A stretch of 11,998 nt of DNA from an uncultured Collinsella sp. (GTDB lineage Bacteria; Actinomycetota; Coriobacteriia; Coriobacteriales; Coriobacteriaceae). How positions within the stretch are numbered: the first letter of the stretch is position 1; each line of letters begins with the position of its first letter. This document shows positions 6,841 through 11,998 of this stretch, piece by piece. A program made the translations under genes and the position numbers. The notes under the pieces were generated by a model. That model saw nothing but the letters and a program-made list of their open reading frames with translations. It was not told where the DNA came from and ran no database searches. The DNA lies in the NCBI GenBank assembly GCA_900751695.1, contig CAADSS010000005.1:1-11998 (forward strand). The letters are read 5' to 3'.

Positions 6841-7653
6841 CTACGCCACGTTTCGGCCAGTCTGCACCGCCGTTCGTGCACAGGCACGCACGATACGAGA
6901 AACGGTACTTTTGCCAATCCCCGTATATCGCTCAATCTGACGCACCGTAAAACCGGCATCGTGCAATCCAAGAATGACGATATTGCGCTGCGCCGACGGC
7001 GCGGCTTTAACCCCGTGGAGCGGAACCCCGAGGCTCTTCGCCATCTTGTCGGCAAAGGCGTGGCGTTCCCACTCCGTCTCTTTCATATCGCCCAGCGCTG
7101 GCTCGCCGCCGTCGGGCGTCGAAAGCGAATGGGTAATAAAGCCCTCGGCAGAACCAAAAAGCTCAAGCACGCAAGAAGGATCAGAAAATCCCCTCGCGAC
7201 ATCAGTCGCGTCACCGTCGTAAGCGCGCAAATGCTCGGCAAAGCTGCTCCAGGGATAACGCTCGATTAAGCTGATGCCAGCCTCCTGCGGATCGGCGTGT
7301 ACGGAACGAATAGCCTCCATCACCTGCCAGTCGGTATCGAGCGAACGCCGGTCAAAACGGTTCTGGAACAGATGGCCTGTGCGCCCCGTGCGTTTATTGA
7401 ACCGCCGCGCGTACGTCAAAAGCAACCGGTGCATCGCCGCGCTCATCCTGTCCTCGTAATCTGCAAGCACCAAATGCACGTGAGTGCCCATAAGACACCA
7501 GGCGATAACCGTCACGCCCTCCTCGCGGCAGCACTCGCGCATCAGCTCCAAAAACTCCCATCGGTCTTCATCGCCCTCAAAGATGAGCTGCTTGCCCGTA
7601 CCGCGGGCACAGACATGGTAAAAGCCGGTAACCGTTCTCCAAACGCGCTGCAT
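6841..7653 (-). CDS. Y1-family (REP-associated, RAYT-type) transposase with C-terminal HTH
   Basis: A 270-residue HUH/Y1 single-strand nuclease. The metal-binding motif HVH is at 58-60 (GTHVHLVL). The probable nucleophile is Tyr81 in LLLTYARRFN, followed by KRTGRTGHLFQNRF, a stretch typical of Y1 transposases. The C-terminal part (about 224-257) is a helix-turn-helix (GFTVRQIERYTGIGKSTVSRIV), as often fused to RAYT-group proteins. These enzymes cut and join single-stranded hairpin DNA; solitary RAYT genes are linked to the spread of palindromic REP elements and are usually not part of a mobile IS. AAGGGAG 4 nt before the ATG supports the start. The frame is intact and no terminal inverted repeats were found at its borders. 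It stands alone on the minus strand between two plus-strand operons. Partner palindromes are not proven. Confidence 0.88.
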   Translation of the reverse strand: MQRVWRTVTGFYHVCARGTGKQLIFEGDEDRWEFLELMRECCREEGVTVIAWCLMGTHVHLVLADYEDRMSAAMHRLLLTYARRFNKRTGRTGHLFQNRFDRRSLDTDWQVMEAIRSVHADPQEAGISLIERYPWSSFAEHLRAYDGDATDVARGFSDPSCVLELFGSAEGFITHSLSTPDGGEPALGDMKETEWERHAFADKMAKSLGVPLHGVKAAPSAQRNIVILGLHDAGFTVRQIERYTGIGKSTVSRIVRACARTAVQTGRNVA

Positions 7654-7686
7654 GGCGCTCCCTTCGCCGGGATCTGCTTACCATCC

Positions 7687-7715
7687 AATACAGCACGATT
7701 GAAGCGTGCCATCAA
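7687..7715 (-). promoter_or_regulatory. Probable promoter of the Y1 transposase with a palindrome in its spacer
   Basis: Reading the minus strand, a -35-like TTGATG (7715-7710) and a -10-like TGTATT (7692-7687) are 17 nt apart, each matching 4 of 6 consensus bases, about 34 nt before the start codon. The 17-nt spacer begins and ends with the inverted repeat GCACG/CGTGC (7705-7709 and 7693-7697) around a 7-nt centre. Such a placement could let a repressor, perhaps the protein's own HTH, block transcription. That role is inference. Confidence 0.4.
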
Positions 7716-8056
7716 AACATTCACGCAAAACAATACACTCGCGCGGCCAAAGGCAGCAAACAGGCGGCGAACGGCACCGTTGCAACAGGTCAACCACTGC
7801 AACGCTTGCAAGAGCGGACCAAAAGCTTGCCCAAGACGGACCCCCTCTACGGAAGTTCATGACCACAGAACATAGAGTTAAACCGTTTCAATTAAAACTT
7901 CAGGACTTCTCGCTACGAAAACTGAGCCGTTCGCCGAATATTCCGTGCATTTCGCGGTATTATAGGGGCTGCATGTCATGTCCCTTTCGAAGGGTCGCCC
8001 GGCAATCGCCAGCCACGACCCCCAGACGGGACGCCAACACGATAGAGAGGAGAGGC
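7716..8056. other. Non-coding gap upstream of the NifU-like gene
   Basis: No gene is supported between the Y1 transposase promoter and the NifU-like gene. It holds an inverted repeat CGTTGCA/TGCAACG (7778-7784, 7798-7804), an 8-bp palindrome CTTGCAAG (7805-7812), the candidate promoter described separately, and a small hairpin CCCTT-TCG-AAGGG (7982-7994) in the predicted leader of the next gene. The frame of the NifU-like gene stays open upstream, but that part lacks a ribosome binding site and family likeness. Confidence 0.55.
7936..7964 (+). promoter_or_regulatory. Candidate promoter/operator of the NifU-like-GGGtGRT operon
   Basis: TATTAT at 7958-7963 is a good -10-like box about 94 nt before the start codon, but no acceptable -35 box lies 16-18 nt upstream. 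In its place is the perfect 8-bp palindrome GAATATTC (7936-7943). A strong -10 without a -35 and with a palindrome instead is what an activator-dependent promoter can look like. This is a tentative reading. Confidence 0.3.
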
Positions 8057-8791
8057 ATGCAGTACTCACAGGAAGTGGAGAACATGTGCCCCGTTGCCAA
8101 GGGTGCATACCACGGCCCCGCACCCATCCCCGAGGAGGGCAAGTGGGTCCAGGCTAAGGAGATTTCCGACATCTCCGGTCTTACGCACGGTGTGGGTTGG
8201 TGCGCACCTCAGCAGGGCGCCTGCAAGCTCACGCTGAACGTCAAGGACGGCATCATCGAGGAGGCCCTCGTTGAGACCATCGGCTGCTCGGGCATGACCC
8301 ACTCTGCCGCCATGGCTTCCGAGATTCTTCCCGGTAAGACCATCCTCGAGGCCCTCAACACCGACCTCGTCTGCGACGCCATCAACGTTGCTATGCGCGA
8401 GATCTTCCTGCAGATCGTTTACGGCCGCAGCCAGACCGCGTTCTCCGAGGGCGGCCTGCCCGTGGGCGCCTCCCTCGACGACCTCGGCAAGGGCCTTCGC
8501 TCTCAGGTCGGCACCATGTTCGGCACCAAGGCCAAGGGCGCTCGTTACCTCGAGCTCGCTCAGGGCTACGTCACCCGCATGGCTCTCAACGACAAGAACG
8601 AGATCATCGCATTCGAGTTCCTGAACCTCGGCAAGTTCACCGACGCCGTTAAGGCCGGCAAGACCCCCGAGGAGGCCATCGCTGGCGCTATGGGCCACTA
8701 TGGTCAGTGGGAGAACGCTGCCAAGTACATCGACCCGCGCACCGACGAGGAGACTCACTCCGTCGCCAGCGTGTTCCCGGTTCACGAGTAG
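8057..8791 (+). CDS. NifU-like Fe-S scaffold-type protein, divergent
   Basis: A 244-residue protein whose first half has the NifU/IscU N-terminal fold pattern: ACKLTLNVKDGIIEEALVET, then TIGCSGMTHSAAMASEILPGKTI. Cysteines are at 11, 49, 56, 77 and 106; Cys56 and Cys77 align by context with the first two ligand cysteines of SufU. The third family cysteine (RVKCAELAW in SufU) has no clear counterpart. The C-terminal half (about 150-244) is not that of IscU/SufU and contains YVTRMALNDKNEIIAFEFLNLG (171-192, split here by position), which looks like the first-half beta segment. The start at 8057 follows GAGAGGAGAGG. It is 18 bp before the GGGtGRT gene and clearly in one operon with it. A scaffold role is inferred from the fold; substrate and partner are unknown. 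Confidence 0.8.
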   Translation: MQYSQEVENMCPVAKGAYHGPAPIPEEGKWVQAKEISDISGLTHGVGWCAPQQGACKLTLNVKDGIIEEALVETIGCSGMTHSAAMASEILPGKTILEALNTDLVCDAINVAMREIFLQIVYGRSQTAFSEGGLPVGASLDDLGKGLRSQVGTMFGTKAKGARYLELAQGYVTRMALNDKNEIIAFEFLNLGKFTDAVKAGKTPEEAIAGAMGHYGQWENAAKYIDPRTDEETHSVASVFPVHE

Positions 8792-8809
8792 AAAGGGAGG
8801 GAAATAACT

Positions 8810-9814
8810 ATGACTGTTACGTTCGAAGGTTACGAGCGCCGCGCTGACAAGATCAACAAGTGCCTCGCCGACAACGGCATCGCCTCCCTCGAGGAAGCCC
8901 TGCAGATCTGCACCGACAAGGGCTTCAACCCGCGTGAGATCGTCAACAACACCCAGTCCATCGCCTTCCAGAATGCCGAGTGGGCCTACACCCTCGGTTG
9001 CGCTCTCGCTGTCAAGCGTGGCGCCAAGTCCGCTTCTGAGGCTGCCGCCATCATCGGCGAGGGCATCCAGGCCTTCACCGTTCCCGGCTCCGTCGCCGAG
9101 GACCGCAAGGTCGGTCTGGGCCACGGCAACCTGGGCGCTATGCTGCTCTCCGACGACACCGAGTGCTTCGCCTTCCTGGCCGGTCACGAGTCCTTCGCTG
9201 CCGCTGAGGGTGCTATCGGCCTGGCTCTGAACGCCAACAAGGCTCGCAAGAAGCCGCTGCGCGTCATCCTCAACGGTCTGGGCAAGGACGCTGCTCAGAT
9301 CATCGCCCGCATCAACGGCTTCACCTACGTGAAGACCCAGTTCGACTACTTCACGGGCGAGCTCAAGGTCGTCGAGACCATCCCCTACTCCGATGGTCCC
9401 CGCGCCGCCGTTAACTGCTACGGCGCCGACGACGTCCGCGAGGGCGTTGCCATCATGTGGCACGAGAACGTCGACATCTCGATCACCGGTAACTCCACCA
9501 ACCCCACGCGCTTCCAGCACCCCGTCGCTGGCACCTACAAGAAGGAGCGCCTCGAGGCTGGCAAGAAGTACTTCTCCGTCGCTTCTGGTGGCGGCACTGG
9601 CCGTACCCTGCACCCGGACAACATGGGCGCCGGCCCTGCCTCTTACGGCATGACCGACACCATGGGCCGCATGCACTCCGACGCCCAGTTCGCCGGTTCT
9701 TCCTCCGTGCCTGCGCACGTCGACATGATGGGTCTCATCGGCATGGGCAACAACCCCATGGTCGGTGCCACCGTCGCCTGCGCTGTCGCCGTCGAGGAGG
9801 CCCTCAAGGCCTAA
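8810..9814 (+). CDS. GGGtGRT-family protein of unknown function
   Basis: A 334-residue protein carrying the family-defining motif GGGTGRT at residues 260-266, followed by a Gly/Met-rich, highly conserved-looking C-terminus (GAGPASYGMTDTMGRMHSD, then GLIGMGNNPMVGATVACAV). The family is known from anaerobic bacteria and archaea as an uncharacterised protein of about 330 residues, usually encoded next to a NifU-like scaffold, as here. No signal peptide or clear transmembrane helix is seen; it is probably cytoplasmic. Cysteines are at the start (KCLAD), in QICTDKG, in LGCAL, TECFAF, NCYGAD and VACAV, with no CxxC ligand cluster. AAAGGGAGGG precedes the start. Frequent GCT, GTT and TCC codons set this operon apart from suf and suggest high expression. 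The function is not known; a link to Fe-S or redox metabolism is inferred from context. Confidence 0.85.
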   Translation: MTVTFEGYERRADKINKCLADNGIASLEEALQICTDKGFNPREIVNNTQSIAFQNAEWAYTLGCALAVKRGAKSASEAAAIIGEGIQAFTVPGSVAEDRKVGLGHGNLGAMLLSDDTECFAFLAGHESFAAAEGAIGLALNANKARKKPLRVILNGLGKDAAQIIARINGFTYVKTQFDYFTGELKVVETIPYSDGPRAAVNCYGADDVREGVAIMWHENVDISITGNSTNPTRFQHPVAGTYKKERLEAGKKYFSVASGGGTGRTLHPDNMGAGPASYGMTDTMGRMHSDAQFAGSSSVPAHVDMMGLIGMGNNPMVGATVACAVAVEEALKA

Positions 9815-9849
9815 TCGCGCCCGCGCGATGCTCATATAGTTGAGCTTTG

Positions 9850-9886
9850 GAGCCGCTACCTTTCGAGGTAGCGGCTCTTTTTGTTT
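9850..9886 (+). terminator. Intrinsic terminator after the GGGtGRT gene
   Basis: A perfect 11-bp stem GAGCCGCTACC/GGTAGCGGCTC (9850-9860 and 9867-9877) with the loop TTTCGA is followed by TTTTTGTTT. It lies 35 bp after the stop codon and closes the two-gene operon. Confidence 0.95.
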
Positions 9887-10135
9887 GCCCCGTCTCAAAT
9901 TGGTTACTCTTATTAGAAGGTCCGATGTATCAGTTGCGGTGAAATACGGACTGAATTGCATCCATACAGGCCAAAACAGTCCGTATTCCACCGCAACTTA
10001 TCAAATAGGCCGACCGAAGTGGCCGAGTCCATCTGACGCCCACCTGCCATATTTACCCTTTACCGATTTGCCGAGTCTTTGCGGCCCCATTGCCGATCAC
10101 CCGTGCGACAATGCGCCGGACGAGAAAGGAATACG
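9887..10135. other. Intergenic region before the FAD-binding protein gene
   Basis: There is no supported gene. The main content is the long inverted repeat at 9932-9998. Beyond it I see no convincing promoter for the downstream gene: TATTTA near 10053 and GACAAT at 10107-10112 are -10-like but lack good -35 boxes. The ribosome binding site GAAAGGA (10124-10130), 5 nt before the ATG at 10136, fixes the downstream start. Confidence 0.5.
9932..9998. repeat. 22-bp inverted repeat, REP/MITE-like palindrome
   Basis: The left arm (9932-9953, starting AGTTGCGGTG and ending TACGGACTG) and the right arm (9977-9998) are reverse complements at 21 of 22 positions, with a 23-bp spacer. There is no T-tract after either arm, it encodes nothing, and it lies outside both transcription units. 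The size and shape suit an intergenic palindromic repeat of the kind handled by Y1/RAYT enzymes, one of which is encoded 2.3 kb upstream. It could instead be an operator or RNA element. Confidence 0.75.
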
Positions 10136-11662
10136 ATGGAATCGACTGATGTACTGGTAATTGGATCTGGCATTGCGGGCCTTTGTGCCGCCATCGAAGC
10201 GGCACACACGGGTACAGCCGTCACTGTGGCAAGCGCCGGCAAGACCATGAGTGGATCGAGCTTCTTCCCGGGTACCTGGGGCCTCGGCCTCATCGGTCCC
10301 GTCGACGAAGACGACGAGCAGGACCTCATCGACACCATCTTGGCCGTCAGCGGCGGCGTTGCCGACCCCGAACTCGTCCAAGCGTTCGTCCACGGCATTC
10401 CCCAAGCGATTGACTGGCTCGAGCAAGACCTGGGCGTTGAGCTCCAGCGTCCGCAAAGCGCTGAGAGCGCTCAGCAAAATCAGTTTATCCCCTGCTTTGA
10501 CCACAAGACGCGCATGTGGCGCGGCCTCACCCGCAAGCCCCTTGAGGACGCTCTGACGACCTGGATCGAGTCGCTCGGCATTCGCCTGCTCCCCCGCCAT
10601 GAGCTTATCGACCTTGTTGAGGACACGAACGGCAGAATAACCGGAACCGCACTCTACGACCTTACCGAAAATCGAATCGTGCCCTTTGCTGCCAAGGCCA
10701 CGATCATCGCAGCCGGTGGCACAGGCGGCCTGTTCGAGCGCAGCCTTACGTCGGCTGATGTACTCAGCTCCTCGCAGGCCATCGCACTGGCGCACGGCGC
10801 ATCGCTTACTAATATAGAGTTCATGCAGATGATGCCCGGCTTCATCGAGCCCAGGCGTAACTTGGTCTTCAACGAGAAAACCTGGCGCTACGTACATGTA
10901 GACCAGCCGGTAGATATTGCCGACGACAAGCTGGACGACCTGCTCGAGCAGCGCTCTGGATATGGTCCCTTCACGTCACGCTTGGCCTCCCGTGCTATCG
11001 ATCTCGTCATCGATCAGGCAGGTGCCGAAGGCCTGGCACTCCATTACGACTTCCCCTGCGAGGATGTCCCAGAGTTTGTGCAGACCTTTGCCACCTGGCT
11101 GCAAGACGAGCACGGCATCGCCCCGACTGACGAGATGCGCGTTGCGATGTATGCCCATGCCGCTAACGGCGGCATCAAGATCAATAAGACCGCGTACACG
11201 GGCGTTGAGGGCCTCTACGCTTGCGGCGAGGCGACAGGCGGCATGCACGGCGCCGACCGCATTGGTGGCTTATCAAGTGCCAACGGCATCGTATTCGGAC
11301 GTATCGCAGGCGCATCGGCAGCCCTTGCAGCGCAGAAAGAGCCTGAGACAGCCCTGAAGGCGGATATCACCCTCCCCCAGTACGGCATTGCCACAACAGA
11401 TGCCGAACGCCTGACACACAGCCTTAGGCACACGATGAGCACCTTTTGCATGATCAACAGGACCGAAACAGGCCTATCCGAGGCACTACACGAGCTTGAG
11501 GGCTTGAAGACGGAGGCAACGACCTTGAGCACACAGAAAGCCCAGGACAGCGAAGTCGCAGCCCTCGCCCGCCTGCAATCGCAGATTCAGCTGGCACAGG
11601 AAATGGTCAAAGCCATGCGCAAGCGAACTGAAAGCTTAGGTTCGCACTATCGAGCAGACTAA
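10136..11662 (+). CDS. FAD-dependent oxidoreductase, fumarate reductase/L-aspartate oxidase superfamily
   Basis: A 508-residue soluble flavoprotein. The FAD-binding GSGIAG is at 10-15, with the second FAD contact SGSSFFPGTWG near 39-49 and AAGGTGG in the middle. Arg286 in ASRAIDLVID sits where fumarate reductases and NadB carry their active-site Arg. His341 in HAANGGIKIN, GEATGGMHGADRIGGLSS (from about 364) and Arg442 in MINRTE are also present. A C-terminal helical domain (LRHTMSTFCMINRTETGLSEALHEL) matches the flavoprotein C-terminal domain. No Tat or Sec signal is seen, so it is cytoplasmic, unlike many secreted coriobacterial flavin reductases. No iron-sulfur or membrane-anchor subunit is adjacent, nor nadA or nadC, so L-aspartate oxidase is possible but unsupported by context. 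GAAAGGA supports this start over an upstream in-frame ATG. The substrate is not determined. Confidence 0.85.
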   Translation: MESTDVLVIGSGIAGLCAAIEAAHTGTAVTVASAGKTMSGSSFFPGTWGLGLIGPVDEDDEQDLIDTILAVSGGVADPELVQAFVHGIPQAIDWLEQDLGVELQRPQSAESAQQNQFIPCFDHKTRMWRGLTRKPLEDALTTWIESLGIRLLPRHELIDLVEDTNGRITGTALYDLTENRIVPFAAKATIIAAGGTGGLFERSLTSADVLSSSQAIALAHGASLTNIEFMQMMPGFIEPRRNLVFNEKTWRYVHVDQPVDIADDKLDDLLEQRSGYGPFTSRLASRAIDLVIDQAGAEGLALHYDFPCEDVPEFVQTFATWLQDEHGIAPTDEMRVAMYAHAANGGIKINKTAYTGVEGLYACGEATGGMHGADRIGGLSSANGIVFGRIAGASAALAAQKEPETALKADITLPQYGIATTDAERLTHSLRHTMSTFCMINRTETGLSEALHELEGLKTEATTLSTQKAQDSEVAALARLQSQIQLAQEMVKAMRKRTESLGSHYRAD

Positions 11663-11708
11663 ATCGATTCTAGCTTTGAGTTTGATCACAACTTCTCAAC
11701 ATGCATCG

Positions 11709-11757
11709 AGCCCCGTAAGCATGATTCCCCTAAGGAGAACACGCCTACGGGGCTTTA
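11709..11757. terminator. Long hairpin after the FAD gene, possible terminator
   Basis: AGCCCCGTA (11709-11717) pairs perfectly with TACGGGGCT (11746-11754) and is followed by TTA on the plus strand, 46 bp after the stop codon of the FAD gene. The plus-strand T-run is short, so termination may be weak. The interior also pairs, better for a minus-strand RNA: four A-C mismatches on the plus strand become G-U pairs on the minus strand. Confidence 0.5.
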
Positions 11758-11784
11758 GCCGTGTTTCCCTAAGGGAATCACGGC
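11758..11784. repeat. 27-bp palindrome related to the preceding hairpin
   Basis: GCCGTG (11758-11763) pairs with CACGGC (11779-11784), then a single T/T mismatch, then TTCCCT (11765-11770) pairs with AGGGAA (11772-11777) around one A. The core resembles the interior of the hairpin at 11709-11754, which suggests related or duplicated elements. There is no T-tract. Confidence 0.7.
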
Positions 11785-11792
11785 GCAGATTA

Positions 11793-11822
11793 CTCAGCTC
11801 CGCGCCCTTTCGGGTTCGACCC
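11793..11822. repeat. 30-bp direct repeat, copy 1
   Basis: It begins CTCAGCTCCGCGCCC and ends CGGGTTCGACCC, with TTT between. It matches copy 2 at 11969-11998 in 27 of 30 positions; the three differences are the central triplet. The GGGTTCGACCC end is itself a short palindrome. On the minus strand both copies read as the end of a frame (GVEPERARS then stop, or VEPVGARS then stop), which may mean they derive from a gene's 3' end. Confidence 0.7.
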
Positions 11823-11836
11823 CATGCGAGGTCAAC

Positions 11837-11862
11837 AAAAAACGACCAGCCTGAGCCAGTCG
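11837..11862 (-). terminator. Intrinsic terminator for a minus-strand transcript from the right
   Basis: Read on the minus strand, CGACTGGC (11862-11855), the loop TCAG and GCTGGTCG (11850-11843) form an 8-pair stem with two G-U pairs, followed by TTTTTT (11842-11837). The plus-strand reading has two A-C mismatches and a weaker tail. It implies a minus-strand gene or RNA beyond position 11998. Confidence 0.75.
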
Positions 11863-11897
11863 CTTTAACAATCTTTGGGTGGGCCGTCAGGGGGTCA

Positions 11898-11967
11898 GCC
11901 TGCTGCGCAGGCGGTCACTGCGGCGCTTCGCGCCTTGCGCGCTGCGCTGGCAAATGCTTACGCATTT
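11898..11967. repeat. Run of three short hairpins between the direct repeats
   Basis: GCCTGC-TGC-GCAGGC (11898-11912), GGCGC-TTC-GCGCC (11922-11934) and AAATGC-TTAC-GCATTT (11952-11967) follow each other within 70 bp. No reading frame with gene-like features covers them. A REP-like cluster or structured 3' region of a minus-strand transcript is possible. Confidence 0.55.
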
Positions 11968-11968
11968 C

Positions 11969-11998
11969 CTCAGCTCCGCGCCCCGACGGGTTCGACCC
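11969..11998. repeat. 30-bp direct repeat, copy 2, at the window edge
   Basis: It is the second copy of the repeat at 11793-11822, 176 bp away, differing only in the central triplet (CGA for TTT). It runs to the last base of the window, so the repeat unit may be longer. In minus-strand reading a TGA at 11972-11970 closes an open frame that enters from beyond the window; whether that frame is a real gene cannot be decided here. Confidence 0.65.

Noticed and set aside
6841..7653. Complete insertion sequence of the IS200/IS605 type
   Set aside because: No tnpB/IscB partner and no clear left-end or right-end hairpins directly at the gene borders; the C-terminal HTH and solitary position fit a RAYT better.
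7706..8056. N-terminal extension of the NifU-like protein
   Set aside because: The frame stays open, but the segment has no family likeness, contains the candidate -10 box and leader, and the strong ribosome binding site is just before 8057.
8066..9991. A minus-strand frame open for about 640 codons across the NifU-like and GGGtGRT genes
   Set aside because: It mirrors two well-supported plus-strand genes, has Gly/Val/Ala/Asp-rich composition typical of antisense GC-rich codons, no family motifs and crosses the terminator at 9850-9886.
11969..11998. tRNA 3' half (GGTTCGA T-arm-like sequence)
   Set aside because: No D-arm or acceptor stem could be found upstream, and the bases after the first copy cannot form the T-stem.
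11793..11998. CRISPR-like repeats
   Set aside because: Only two copies, separated by about 146 bp of hairpins and a terminator, with no regular spacers and no cas genes.

Overview
The window looks like chromosomal DNA from a GC-rich anaerobic actinobacterium of class Coriobacteriia, most like Collinsella. This rests on the GC-rich, GC3-biased codon use, a SUF operon that uses SufU rather than SufE/SufA, and a NifU-like/GGGtGRT gene pair. The lineage is inferred from recall of these families; no search was run.

Left edge (1-753, minus strand): an Rrf2-family regulator of the IscR/SufR type with three cysteines. It is followed after 8 bp by a minimal nucleotidyltransferase (MntA type), which overlaps the first codons of a HEPN partner cut off by the window edge. 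The HEPN/MNT pair therefore appears to share a transcript with the Fe-S regulator.

Region 754-6241 (plus strand): a tightly packed SUF operon, sufC-sufB-sufD-sufS-sufU, transcribed divergently from the regulator. The junctions are 12 bp, 1-nt overlap, 4-nt overlap and 8-nt overlap, and the operon ends at a strong intrinsic terminator. The divergent intergenic region carries a site that resembles the E. coli IscR type 1 operator, next to a TTGACT -35-like box. SufS would supply persulfide sulfur, SufU would carry it, and SufBCD would build Fe-S clusters under control of the cluster-sensing regulator.

Region 6242-8056: about 600 bp of structured non-coding DNA, then an intact Y1/REP-associated transposase (RAYT type) on the minus strand with a C-terminal helix-turn-helix, then about 400 bp without a gene.

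Region 8057-9886 (plus strand): a two-gene operon of a divergent NifU-like scaffold (244 aa) and a GGGtGRT-family protein (334 aa) of unknown function, closed by a clear terminator. This is the best candidate in the window for a poorly described system, possibly a second Fe-S-related module beside SUF.

Region 9887-11662: a 22-bp-arm inverted repeat, then a 508-aa soluble FAD-binding protein of the fumarate reductase/L-aspartate oxidase superfamily. Region 11663-11998 has no gene. It holds two related hairpins, a minus-strand terminator, three small hairpins and a 30-bp direct repeat whose second copy runs into the window edge. The polarity of these structures suggests a minus-strand transcript entering from the right.
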